Assembly: GCA_050633365.1 (NCBI GenBank)
Contig: JBOEGJ010000009.1
Coordinates: forward strand, 1 to 64,000
DNA length: 64,000 nt
Origin: Pseudomaricurvus sp050633365
Lineage (GTDB): Bacteria > Pseudomonadota > Gammaproteobacteria > Pseudomonadales > Cellvibrionaceae
Direction: 5' to 3'
Numbering within the stretch: the first letter of the stretch is position 1; every line of letters begins with the position of its first letter. Under the pieces are notes generated by a model. The model searched no databases and was not told where the DNA came from. It saw only the letters and a program-made list of their open reading frames with translations. Shown in pieces: positions 53,231 to 61,379 of the stretch. Position numbers and translations under genes: made by a program.

Positions 53231-53806
53231 TTAGGGGCTTTTTGTGTGGCTCGCCCTTGCCAGCTTTGTGCAGGCGTCAATATAGGCAATGCCTTTAAGT
53301 TCGCGAATTTTCCTTTTCTCTTCTTCGAACCAAGATTGAGTGATCGCCAATTCAACAAACTCCCAGTTTTCGATGTCCTGTGTGGTGCGCTCGTCGTCGA
53401 TCAGTGTCCAGTACAGCAATTGCTTGTCCTGTCGAAACTCCAGCCCTTGATCCAGTAGTGCTAATGCAAAGTTCTTCAGTGCGGGATCTCGCTTCTCCAT
53501 GGCATAGTCAATAACTCGCGAGCCTTTTGCGCCAAGTTTACTGAGTGCGTCGGCAGAGTTTTTGGCTCTAACCGCCAAGAGTTTGGAGCGGGTGTTTGGG
53601 GGCGAGCATGTGGCTTTTTCGGTGGCTATTGGCAACGGCTTTGCGGCAGTCGCTCTTACCTTAGACTCGTTTTTCGAATTGGTGGTTTGGCGCGGCTTTT
53701 TACGGCGTCTCGGCTTTGTGGGTTTTGGTGTTGCCGAGGAATCACTGAAAAGATCTAGGTTTTCATCGAGAACAGTCAGTTCATTATTACTTAGCGTTGT
53801 TGTCAT
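53231..53806 (-). CDS. Hypothetical protein, 191 residues, basic disordered N-terminus
   Basis: I do not recognise the family. The first 80 residues look disordered and Lys/Arg/Pro/Thr-rich (PKPTKPRRRKKPRQTTNSKN), which suggests a nucleic acid or polyanion contact. The C-terminal 110 residues are helical with charged and aromatic residues (LALLDQGLEFRQDKQLLYW, FVELAITQSWFEEEKRKIRE). No signal peptide or membrane segment. It is alone on the minus strand between cnoX and the PilZ-like gene, and its ATG is preceded by a weak ribosome site. Confidence 0.6.
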   Translation of the reverse strand: MTTTLSNNELTVLDENLDLFSDSSATPKPTKPRRRKKPRQTTNSKNESKVRATAAKPLPIATEKATCSPPNTRSKLLAVRAKNSADALSKLGAKGSRVIDYAMEKRDPALKNFALALLDQGLEFRQDKQLLYWTLIDDERTTQDIENWEFVELAITQSWFEEEKRKIRELKGIAYIDACTKLARASHTKSP

Positions 53807-54118
53807 ATTTGGAAATAGGGAAGGTCAATATGGTGGCGCGAAGTCTACTCAAAGACAGGTCCGAAAACTAGATCTTAAAGCTAGGCCCGACAATTATAGG
53901 GGCGGGATCGATAGTCATGATTTTTTTCGCAGATTGACGCTGTTTTCGCAAAAGAGGCTATGAGCCCCTTGGAATTTCAGTCTTTGCAATTGCGGTCGAT
54001 AAGAGTACTAATACGGGTTTAAAAGCAGTTTTTGGCACCGCCACTGCGTGGGTCTAGGAAGTCTGCTGCTAAACTGGATTAGGCGGTAAGTGTTGGTTTT
54101 TTGGAGAGTGTTGGCTAT
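53807..54118. other. Divergent intergenic region, no gene seen
   Basis: These 312 bases separate the 191-residue protein gene from the PilZ-like gene. Both should have promoters here, but I see no good consensus element and no hairpin. Confidence 0.45.
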
Positions 54119-55033
54119 ATGATTTCTTTTGGTGGCAAAAAGGCGAAAAAGACCCCGGTAAAGCCAGCGGTTTCAAGTGCTCAGGCTACGGTGCCAGCGC
54201 GACAACAGCTTAAATTGATCGCTCGCCTGATCAAGGCGGTCAAGATTGGCACTCGAATTCGCTATCACATGGAATACGAAGACTCTACGGTGATGGAGAG
54301 TCTTGTGATCGGTTACCAGATTAACGGTGTTAAGGTTTATCGCCACAACGATGTTCAGGTTCTGGTTGGAGAAGACAAGATCGGTGTGGCAATTGATACC
54401 CCCGATGGCGTCGAAGAATTTTCGAGAGTCGAGAGTTTCGATCTGATCGTGCCTGGAGCGGTGGGAGAGGAAAAAAAGCTCGATTATGATTCGCGCGCCA
54501 GCTTGAGTCGCCGAGGGCCCTTTGCGCCTCACGCGCGTCTCTCGGTAATGTCCTATTGCTACAATACTGAGCATCTCAAGTTTGAGGCCGAGGTTTTGCG
54601 TAATTTAAAGCTCACTGAAGGCGTGCATACCGGGCTGCAGGTGGCGCTGCTGAGCGTTTCGATGGGGACCATTGGTAATCACGAGCCGAGGAAGTTCTCC
54701 CGAGTTGAAACCAGATTGTGCGTTACTGTTTCAAAGAACGGTACCGAAACTGTGATGACCGCAGAGTTACAAGATTTTTCCGAAGAGACCTTGCGGCTCG
54801 AGCTTGAGCAAGAGTCTGATGTATGGCCCAAGTTTGGCAAAAAAGATTTTTTATTAGTGGGTTTGAAGCCTTCAATGGACAAACCGTTGTTAAAGCTTCG
54901 CTGCGAGTGCGTCGGCGAGCGAGGCGAAGGGCGTGTCTTCAAAATGACGCACATAATGCGTCATGGCAAGGCAGAGCCTTTTGAGATGTTGGATGCACTG
55001 GAAATCAAGATTGATCTGATGAATCTAGAGTAG
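54119..55033 (+). CDS. PilZ-like domain protein
   Basis: A 304-residue protein. A short basic N-terminus (MISFGGKKAKKTPVKPA) is followed by a beta-rich middle, then a segment resembling a PilZ domain: EPRKFSRVETRLCVTVSKNG, then LQDFSEETLRLELE, matching the RxxxR and DxSxxG parts of the c-di-GMP site. The serine-glycine end is degenerate (DFSEET instead of D.S..G), so nucleotide binding is doubtful. I start at 54119, the first ATG; a TTG at 54101 gives six more residues. No neighbours hint at function. Confidence 0.6.
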   Translation: MISFGGKKAKKTPVKPAVSSAQATVPARQQLKLIARLIKAVKIGTRIRYHMEYEDSTVMESLVIGYQINGVKVYRHNDVQVLVGEDKIGVAIDTPDGVEEFSRVESFDLIVPGAVGEEKKLDYDSRASLSRRGPFAPHARLSVMSYCYNTEHLKFEAEVLRNLKLTEGVHTGLQVALLSVSMGTIGNHEPRKFSRVETRLCVTVSKNGTETVMTAELQDFSEETLRLELEQESDVWPKFGKKDFLLVGLKPSMDKPLLKLRCECVGERGEGRVFKMTHIMRHGKAEPFEMLDALEIKIDLMNLE

Positions 55034-55167
55034 GGCGCCCAGTCTCGCTAGTATTGCAGGGGCTAGTTTCGCCGGTGCTGTTAGGAGAGTTATAGTCCCG
55101 CTGGTATTGAGTGCGGTTAAGGTTGGGCCGACAGAACATCAATGCCTTCTTTAAGCAGCAAGTGTGT

Positions 55168-55707
55168 CTACTTGATCAGCGGAAGCCCGATAAGGCTGTT
55201 GGGGTCGTCCCCGCGAATTGCCGAAAACAAACTGATTCCTAGCCCTTCTGATTTAAAGCTACCGGCGCAGTCAAAGGGTTGCTCTCGGTCAACATAATAA
55301 GCAATTTGTGTGTCAGTCAGCTCTCGGAATATCACCGTGTAAGTATCGCAGTCGTAGTGGTAGTGCCCAGTTGCGCTGTTGAGTAAGCAGATACCGGTAT
55401 GAAATGACACTGTTTGAGCGCTACACAGTTGCAGTTGTGCGATGGCGTTTTCACGAGTCCCCGGTTTTCCCAGCAGAGTGCCGTTTAGCTCGGCGACCTG
55501 ATCCGAGCCGATAATGAGTGAGTTCGGGTGCTGCGTCGAGAGGGCTTCGGCTTTGGCGTTTGATAATCGCTCGGTCAGAGCTTGCGGGGCTTCGTTTGGT
55601 CGCGGGGACTCGTCGATATCTGGGCTGGCATGAGAGAAGTAAACTCCAAGCTTTTCAAGTAGTTGTCTGCGGTAGGGAGAGCTGGAGGCGAGCACAATTG
55701 AAGGCAT
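55168..55707 (-). CDS. maf: Maf-family nucleotide pyrophosphatase, ended early by an in-frame TAG
   Basis: Maf/YceF-type house-cleaning nucleotide pyrophosphatase. LASSSPYRRQLLEKLG (6-21), the GSDQVAEL loop, and SEGLGISLFSAIRGDDPNSLIGLPL are strong family signatures. The frame stops at TAG (55168-55170) after LIGLPLIK. Reading on in frame gives THLLLKEGIDVLSAQP and a TAA at 55117, which is the expected family C-terminus (about 196 residues in all). So the gene lacks its last 16 residues, by mutation or a sequence error. Enzyme activity may survive, since the catalytic core is complete. Divergent from yceD. Confidence 0.9.
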   Translation of the reverse strand: MPSIVLASSSPYRRQLLEKLGVYFSHASPDIDESPRPNEAPQALTERLSNAKAEALSTQHPNSLIIGSDQVAELNGTLLGKPGTRENAIAQLQLCSAQTVSFHTGICLLNSATGHYHYDCDTYTVIFRELTDTQIAYYVDREQPFDCAGSFKSEGLGISLFSAIRGDDPNSLIGLPLIK

Positions 55708-55794
55708 TTTGGCGGCGTCAGTGTTGAAAAAAGCAAAGTTTACTCGCTATCGCCAAATATTTGTTGAATTTCATGGTTTTAAGGCTCTTTTTCT

Positions 55795-55823
55795 TTGACA
55801 GTAGGGGGCCGACTCCCTAGAAT
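55795..55823 (+). promoter_or_regulatory. Strong sigma-70 promoter of the yceD-rpmF-plsX operon
   Basis: TTGACA (55795-55800), a 17-base spacer and TAGAAT (55818-55823) match the consensus closely. The -10 ends nine bases before the yceD ATG, so the mRNA would begin at or within three bases of the start codon and have no ribosome site. Confidence 0.75.
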
Positions 55824-55832
55824 TGCGCGCTT

Positions 55833-56369
55833 ATGTCAACTGCTACCGATAACACCCAATTACCGCGCCTGATTGATCCGCGGAAATTCGCTCAGCAAGG
55901 ACTCAGTTTAGCCGGCCAAGTGCCAGTACCTGAGCTCAGCCGCTTAGTGGAAGCCTCTCTTAGCGAGAGTGATGTGGTCGAGGTCGCACTAGACTTTGAT
56001 GTTGATGGAGAAAGGCACCGGCTAATTACCGGAGATGCTAGCTGCGATCTCACAGTAACGTGTCAGCGCTGCTTGGAGCCAGTTAAAATTGAGCTTAAAG
56101 CTCATCTTAATCTGGCCGTTGTGTGGGATGAAGATCGCGCAAAGCAGTTGCCTAAGTCGCTAGACCCCGTGATTTTGGGCGAAGGCCAGGCAGACCTCTA
56201 CACCATCATCGAAGATGAATTACTGCTTAACTTGCCGATGGTCTCTTATCATGAAGAGAATTGCATCGAGCAAACAAGCTTTGGGGATGAAGAGGCTGAT
56301 ACCTCAGCCGAGACATCCAGTAACCCGTTTCAAGTGTTGGAACAACTTAAGGGCTCGCCGAAATCCTGA
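55833..56369 (+). CDS. yceD: YceD family protein (DUF177), 23S rRNA accumulation factor
   Basis: A 178-residue member of the DUF177/YceD family, linked in E. coli to 23S rRNA accumulation and found before rpmF. LPRLIDPRKFAQQG (9-22), the CDLTVTCQRCLEPV zinc-knuckle-like block and NPFQVLEQLKGS at the end match the family. The ATG at 55833 has no ribosome site and lies within a few bases of the predicted transcription start; translation of a leaderless mRNA is the natural reading. It heads the operon yceD-rpmF-plsX-fabD-fabG. Confidence 0.9.
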   Translation: MSTATDNTQLPRLIDPRKFAQQGLSLAGQVPVPELSRLVEASLSESDVVEVALDFDVDGERHRLITGDASCDLTVTCQRCLEPVKIELKAHLNLAVVWDEDRAKQLPKSLDPVILGEGQADLYTIIEDELLLNLPMVSYHEENCIEQTSFGDEEADTSAETSSNPFQVLEQLKGSPKS

Positions 56370-56411
56370 GGCGCCCCGGTTCTGACGAACTTTGAGCAAT
56401 AGGAGCACAAT

Positions 56412-56594
56412 ATGGCTGTTCAGAAAAGTAAGAAAACTCGTTCTAGACGTGGCATGCGCCGTTCACACGACGCCCTGTCTGGCCCGACTCTATCAGTAGA
56501 TCCAACTAGCGGTGAGAAGCACATGCGTCACAACGTGACTGCAGACGGTTTCTACAAAGGCCGTAAAGTTATCGATACTGGTAGCGAAGACTAA
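56412..56594 (+). CDS. rpmF: Ribosomal protein L32
   Basis: A 60-residue basic protein of the 50S subunit. MAVQKSKKTRSRRGMRRSHD is the standard L32 N-terminus, and HMRHNVTADGFYKGRKVI the end. It lacks the zinc Cys pairs of some bacterial L32s, as is normal in this group. AGGAGCAC ribosome site. plsX follows 18 bases later. Confidence 0.97.
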   Translation: MAVQKSKKTRSRRGMRRSHDALSGPTLSVDPTSGEKHMRHNVTADGFYKGRKVIDTGSED

Positions 56595-56612
56595 GATAGG
56601 CGCTGCAAAGGT

Positions 56613-57617
56613 TTGTCGACTCGATTAACCATTGCCGTTGATCTTATGAGCGGGGACTTAGGTCCCCGTTCTGCTTTACCCGCTGCGCTAACATTTGCGC
56701 AAGCCCATCATGACCTCTCTCTTTTGTTGGTTGGCGATCCAGATCTGCGCCCAGCCGAACTCCCTGAAAATACCCATTGGCTCGCCGCGTCACAAGTTGT
56801 GACTATGGACGACCGACCTGTGCAAGCGTTGCGTCACAAGCAAGACTCGTCCATGTGGAACGCTATTTTGGCGGTGTCTGAAGGGCGCGCCGACGCCTGT
56901 GTTAGCGCTGGTAATACCGGTGCTTTGATGGCAATGGGCAAATTTCTTCTCAAGACATTTCCTGGGGTTGATCGGCCGGCCATTTGTAAGGCTGTGCCTA
57001 CCCGCAAGGGGTCGAGTGTGGTTCTCGATCTTGGGGCCAATGTTGATTGTCGCTCCGAGCAACTTGAGCAGTTTGCGCTCATGGGCAGTGTTTTGGCCAC
57101 TACCTTCGATGGAGAAGCCGAAGGCGCGCCTACGGTGGGCTTACTCAATATCGGTTCCGAGGATATGAAGGGGAGTGAGCAAATACGCTTCGCCGCGAGT
57201 CTGCTTGAAGCCAATCCCCATGTTAATTATCAGGGATTTATTGAGGGTGACGACATTTTTGCCGGCGCGGTTGATGTGGTTGTGTGTGACGGTTTTGTCG
57301 GCAATGTCGCTTTAAAGGTAAGTGAGGGGGTGGCAAGGCTGCTGTCTGACTATCTTGTTGAGGCGATGAGAGGCAGCTGGTTTGGTCGCTTAATTGGCCA
57401 AATTGCCAAGCCTTTGTTGCGAAAATGGCATATGAAATTTGACCCTGCTCGCTATAATGGCGCGAGTTTTCTGGGGTTGCAGGGTGTGGTGGTAAAAAGC
57501 CATGGCTCGGCCGATGAAAAGGGATTTGGCTACGCGCTTGAGGTAGCAAAAGATCAGGCGCTTAACGAAATTCCACAAAGAATAAATCAGCAGATGGCCG
57601 ACGGCCTTCTGTCCTGA
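56613..57617 (+). CDS. plsX: Phosphate acyltransferase PlsX
   Basis: Makes acyl-phosphate from acyl-ACP, the entry to phospholipid synthesis. 334 residues; LTIAVDLMSGDLGPRSALPA, ACVSAGNTGALMAMG and RKGSSVVLDLGANVD are family blocks. The start is TTG at 56613 after AAAGG; the first ATG lies in the conserved N-terminus and would remove it, so TTG is preferred. The family motif MGGD reads MSGD here, a small change. Cotranscribed with rpmF and fabD as in pseudomonads. Confidence 0.93.
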   Translation: MSTRLTIAVDLMSGDLGPRSALPAALTFAQAHHDLSLLLVGDPDLRPAELPENTHWLAASQVVTMDDRPVQALRHKQDSSMWNAILAVSEGRADACVSAGNTGALMAMGKFLLKTFPGVDRPAICKAVPTRKGSSVVLDLGANVDCRSEQLEQFALMGSVLATTFDGEAEGAPTVGLLNIGSEDMKGSEQIRFAASLLEANPHVNYQGFIEGDDIFAGAVDVVVCDGFVGNVALKVSEGVARLLSDYLVEAMRGSWFGRLIGQIAKPLLRKWHMKFDPARYNGASFLGLQGVVVKSHGSADEKGFGYALEVAKDQALNEIPQRINQQMADGLLS

Positions 57618-57679
57618 GTTAGGTTTAATCAAAGTTAAGTCGCACAGCGTTTGCGGCACGTTTTAAGGGTCTACATATT

Positions 57680-58621
57680 ATGTCTAAAGAACAATTAGCG
57701 TTTGTATTTCCCGGTCAGGGCTCGCAAAAGGTGGGGATGCTTGCTGAATTGGCAGCTGAAAACCCTATTGTTGAGCAGACCTTTGCCGAGGCGAGTGACG
57801 TTCTTGGGTATGACCTTTGGGCCCTGGTTCAAAGCGGCCCCCAAGAAGAGTTGAATCTAACCGAGCGTACTCAGCCAATGCTACTAACCGCAAGTGTTGC
57901 AACTTGGCGCGTTTTACAGCAAAAGGGCGCAGCTCAGCCCAGTTTGATGGCGGGTCACAGTCTAGGTGAATGGTCTGCGCTGGTGTGCTCTGGTGTGGTG
58001 GCATTTGCCGATGCGGTCAAATTGGTTCAACTGCGTGGTAAGTATATGCAGCAAGCGGTTCCCGCTGGTGTGGGTGCCATGGCGGCTATCATTGGCCTTG
58101 CTGATGATGCGATTAACGCCGCTTGCAAAGAGGCGGCGGGTGACGAAGTTGTGGCTGCAGTGAACTTTAATTCGCCGGGCCAAGTGGTGATCGCCGGTCA
58201 CGCTGGCGCGGTAGAGCGAGCCATTGCCGCTTGTAAAGAGGCTGGTGCTAAGCGCGCCATGCCGTTGCCGGTTTCCGCACCTTTCCATACGTCATTGATG
58301 AAGCCAGCAGCTGATCAGTTGTCCGCCCAGATCGACGCTACTGAGTTTTCGGCACCTGAGGTGCCGGTTGTTCACAATGTGAATGCTAAAACCGAGGCTG
58401 ACCCAGCAAAGATCAAAGCGCTTATGATCGAGCAAATTTACACTCCAGTTCTTTGGGTGGATTGCACCAAAGCGCTTGTTGAAGCTGGCATTGAGCAAGT
58501 GGTTGAATGTGGTCCGGGCAAGGTATTGTCTGGTTTGTGCCGCCGTGTCGATAAGAGTTTGTCGGCGTTTTCCACGGATGCTCCGGCAGATCTTGAGAAA
58601 GCTCTGGCCGAATTGGCCTAA
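57680..58621 (+). CDS. fabD: Malonyl-CoA:ACP transacylase
   Basis: Loads malonate onto ACP for fatty acid synthesis. 313 residues. FPGQGSQKVGM at the N-terminus, the nucleophile Ser94 in AGHSLGEWSA, and the catalytic His in SAPFHTSLM are all in place. fabH is not between plsX and fabD, as in Pseudomonas but unlike E. coli. fabG follows 77 bases later. Confidence 0.96.
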   Translation: MSKEQLAFVFPGQGSQKVGMLAELAAENPIVEQTFAEASDVLGYDLWALVQSGPQEELNLTERTQPMLLTASVATWRVLQQKGAAQPSLMAGHSLGEWSALVCSGVVAFADAVKLVQLRGKYMQQAVPAGVGAMAAIIGLADDAINAACKEAAGDEVVAAVNFNSPGQVVIAGHAGAVERAIAACKEAGAKRAMPLPVSAPFHTSLMKPAADQLSAQIDATEFSAPEVPVVHNVNAKTEADPAKIKALMIEQIYTPVLWVDCTKALVEAGIEQVVECGPGKVLSGLCRRVDKSLSAFSTDAPADLEKALAELA

Positions 58622-58698
58622 ACTGGCGTTTCTGCCAACAAATTTGACGGTGTCGACTCGCTCGGCATCGATGGATGATATGGGTATTGGATACAATT

Positions 58699-59442
58699 AT
58701 GAGTATTAAAGACAAGGTAACCTTGGTCACTGGTGCTAGTCGCGGTATTGGCGCTGCAATTTCCGATCACTTGGGAGCTGAAGGAGCGGTCGTTATTGGT
58801 ACCGCTACCAGCGAGGCAGGCGCCGAAAAAATCACCGCTCGTTTTGCTGAAAAAGGCATTGCCGGCGTGGGTAAGGTCCTAAATGTGACCGACGCCGACT
58901 CGGTCGCGACTTTGTTAAAAGAGATTCAGGCAGACTACGGCGCCCCAGCGATACTGGTGAATAACGCCGGTATTACCAAAGATAACTTGTTGATGCGCAT
59001 GAGTGAAGATGAGTGGTTCGATGTAGTAAACACCAATCTAAGCGCTGTCTTCCGTCTCAGTAAAGCTTGCTTGCGAGGCATGATGAAGGCTCGCTGGGGT
59101 CGTATTATCAATGTGAGTTCGGTGGTTGGCTCCATGGGCAATGCTGGGCAGTCAAACTACGCTGCCACTAAGGCGGGAGTCGAAGGCTTTGCTCGTTCTT
59201 TGGCAAAAGAGATTGGTTCTCGTGGCATTACGGTAAATACCGTGGCCCCCGGTTTTATCGATACCGATATGACTAAAGAGCTGAGTGAAGACCAGAAAGA
59301 ATTGATGTTGTCTCAAATAGCCTTAGGCCGCTTGGGGCAGCCAGAAGAAATTGCTGCGGTTGTGAGCTTTTTGGCCAGTGATGCTGGTGGCTACATAACG
59401 GGTGATACGCTGCATGTAAATGGCGGCATGTATATGTCCTAA
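58699..59442 (+). CDS. fabG: 3-oxoacyl-ACP reductase
   Basis: NADPH-dependent SDR that reduces 3-oxoacyl-ACP. 247 residues. The Rossmann motif is TGASRGIGAA (11-20), NNAG follows, and the catalytic Ser and YAATK are at about 141 and 154-158. DTLHVNGGMYM is the usual end. I start at 58699 (MSIKDKVTLV); an ATG at 58675 adds eight residues not seen in the family. Confidence 0.95.
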   Translation: MSIKDKVTLVTGASRGIGAAISDHLGAEGAVVIGTATSEAGAEKITARFAEKGIAGVGKVLNVTDADSVATLLKEIQADYGAPAILVNNAGITKDNLLMRMSEDEWFDVVNTNLSAVFRLSKACLRGMMKARWGRIINVSSVVGSMGNAGQSNYAATKAGVEGFARSLAKEIGSRGITVNTVAPGFIDTDMTKELSEDQKELMLSQIALGRLGQPEEIAAVVSFLASDAGGYITGDTLHVNGGMYMS

Positions 59443-59497
59443 CTCTTTGTTATTCCTCAATGTTTTAGGGGTTGATAAAGATTTTTAACCGGATACG

Positions 59498-59525
59498 TTA
59501 CAACTTGAAGATTTCGATGTAGAAT
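59498..59525 (+). promoter_or_regulatory. Predicted promoter of acpP
   Basis: TTACAA (59498-59503), a 16-base spacer and TAGAAT (59520-59525). It gives acpP its own transcript, with about a 95-base leader, in addition to any read-through from fabG. Confidence 0.5.
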
Positions 59526-59628
59526 GCGTTTTCGAGTTGGCCGTACCTAACTAAGCCGTTAATTGGGGATTAGGGTTAACGGCGTAAAAAGCTAACTTAT
59601 TTATACCAATTAGGAGTTGAAGATCACT

Positions 59629-59865
59629 ATGAGCAGCATTGAAGAGCGCGTAAAAAAAATCGTTGCTGAGCAACTGGGCGTTAAAGAAGAAGAAGTAAAA
59701 AACGAAGCATCTTTCGTTGAAGATCTAGGCGCTGACTCACTGGATACTGTAGAGCTAGTTATGGCTCTTGAAGAAGAATTCGAAACCGAAATTCCAGACG
59801 AAGAAGCTGAAAAAATCACCACTGTTCAGCTGGCTATCGACTACGTAAACTCTAACTTGGGTTAA
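59629..59865 (+). CDS. acpP: Acyl carrier protein
   Basis: Small acidic carrier of growing fatty acids, 78 residues as in E. coli. The phosphopantetheine attachment is Ser37 in LGADSLDTVE. The ATG at 59629 gives the standard MSSIEERVKK N-terminus; an AGGAG lies 12 bases upstream, and a TTG at 59617 adds four residues. Codon use is strongly biased to preferred codons, fitting very high expression. Confidence 0.97.
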   Translation: MSSIEERVKKIVAEQLGVKEEEVKNEASFVEDLGADSLDTVELVMALEEEFETEIPDEEAEKITTVQLAIDYVNSNLG

Positions 59866-59923
59866 TTCCAAGCTGGAGGCTTTACAGAAAGCCGATCGTT
59901 TCGTCTCGGACTGAAGCGTTTCT

Positions 59924-59966
59924 AGAAAGCCGTACTATCTATCAATAGTGCGGCTTTTCTGTTTTT
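59924..59966 (+). terminator. Rho-independent terminator after acpP
   Basis: AGCCGTACTAT and ATAGTGCGGCT pair (one G-T pair) around CTATCA, followed by TTTTCTGTTTTT. It separates the abundant acpP message from fabF. Confidence 0.8.
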
Positions 59967-60083
59967 ATCGATCTAAAAATTAATATAGTCTTGTCACTTC
60001 TCATTGTCATCAGGCATGAGGTCAGTGTTACCTCGATCACTTGGGTTTGAGCGAGGTAGGGAGAAATCGACTAAGGAGGCAGT

Positions 60084-61325
60084 GTGTCACGTCGCAGAGT
60101 TGTTGTAACCGGTCTAGGAATGGTAACCCCGTTAGGTAATACAGTTGCCTCTACATGGGAGGGTATTCTCGCTGGAAAAAGTGGTGCCGGCCCAATTGAT
60201 AAGTTTGATGCATCGCCGTTTACCACCACCTTTAGCGCTGCGTTGAAAGATTTTTCTGTCGAGCCCTATCTGTCACCGAAAGATGCTCGCAAAATGGATC
60301 CGTTTATCCAGTACGGGATGGTTGCCGGTATACAGGCGATTGAAGATTCTGGACTTGAGATCACCGAAGAGAACGCTCCGCGCGTTGGCGCAGCCATAGG
60401 CGCAGGTATTGGCGGTATCGGCTCTATTGAAGACGGTACCCACCTAATCGATACCAAGGGGCCGCGACGTATTTCTCCGTTTTTTGTGCCAGGCGCCATC
60501 ATTAATATGATCGCCGGTAACCTCAGTATTAAATATGGCTTTAAAGGTCCGAATATTTCGGTGGTGACAGCGTGTACCACCGGCACTCACAATATTGGCT
60601 TGGCGGCTCGCATGATCCAGCATGGTGAGGCTGATGCCATGATTGCAGGTGGCTCCGAAATGGCCTGTACTCCGGTTGGACTGGGTGGTTTTGCTGCTGC
60701 ACGCGCGCTCTCAACTCGCAACGATGATCCGCAGGCGGCCAGTCGCCCCTGGGACAAAGATCGTGACGGTTTTGTGCTGGGAGATGGCGGCGGTGTGCTG
60801 GTACTTGAAGAGTACGAAAGCGCAAAAGCTCGCGGTGCCAAGATTTACGCTGAGTTGGTTGGTTTTGGTATGAGTGGCGATGCCTACCACATGACATCGC
60901 CACCCGAGAATGGTGAGGGCGCTGCCATGGCGATGCAAAATGCGATCAATGACGCCAAGATCGATACCGCCAATATCAATTACATCAATGCACACGGTAC
61001 CTCGACACCTGCTGGCGATATCGCCGAATGTAAGGCGGTAAAAACCGTGATGGGTAGTGATGTTGATCAGGTTGCTGTGAGTTCCACCAAATCAATGATC
61101 GGACACCTATTGGGCGCAGCAGGCAGTGTAGAGGCTATTTTTAGTGTGCTTGCGATTCGCGATCAAGTCGCTCCGCCGACAATTAATCTCGACAATCCCG
61201 ATGAAGGTTGCGATATCAATCTTGTGCCTCATACAGCGCAAGAGCGACCCATTGATGCCGTGTTAAGTAATTCATTTGGTTTCGGCGGCACCAACGGATC
61301 GCTACTGTTTCGAAAGCTGTCTTAA
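60084..61325 (+). CDS. fabF: 3-oxoacyl-ACP synthase II
   Basis: Elongating condensing enzyme. 413 residues with Cys164 in VTACTTGTHN, His in HGTSTPAGD and Lys/His in STKSMIGHLLGAAG. The start is GTG at 60084, nicely spaced from AAGGAGG (60073-60079), giving MSRRRVVVTG. pabC follows, as in Pseudomonas. Confidence 0.96.
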   Translation: MSRRRVVVTGLGMVTPLGNTVASTWEGILAGKSGAGPIDKFDASPFTTTFSAALKDFSVEPYLSPKDARKMDPFIQYGMVAGIQAIEDSGLEITEENAPRVGAAIGAGIGGIGSIEDGTHLIDTKGPRRISPFFVPGAIINMIAGNLSIKYGFKGPNISVVTACTTGTHNIGLAARMIQHGEADAMIAGGSEMACTPVGLGGFAAARALSTRNDDPQAASRPWDKDRDGFVLGDGGGVLVLEEYESAKARGAKIYAELVGFGMSGDAYHMTSPPENGEGAAMAMQNAINDAKIDTANINYINAHGTSTPAGDIAECKAVKTVMGSDVDQVAVSSTKSMIGHLLGAAGSVEAIFSVLAIRDQVAPPTINLDNPDEGCDINLVPHTAQERPIDAVLSNSFGFGGTNGSLLFRKLS

Positions 61326-61346
61326 TCACATCGATATAATAAATAA

Positions 61347-61367
61347 GCCGCTCCATTTGAGAGCGGC
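61347..61367. other. Hairpin between fabF and pabC
   Basis: GCCGCTC and GAGCGGC pair perfectly around CATTTGA, ending 12 bases before the pabC ATG, which has no visible Shine-Dalgarno. No T tract follows. It may reduce or tune pabC translation. Confidence 0.5.
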
Positions 61368-61379
61368 GACATCTCATTC

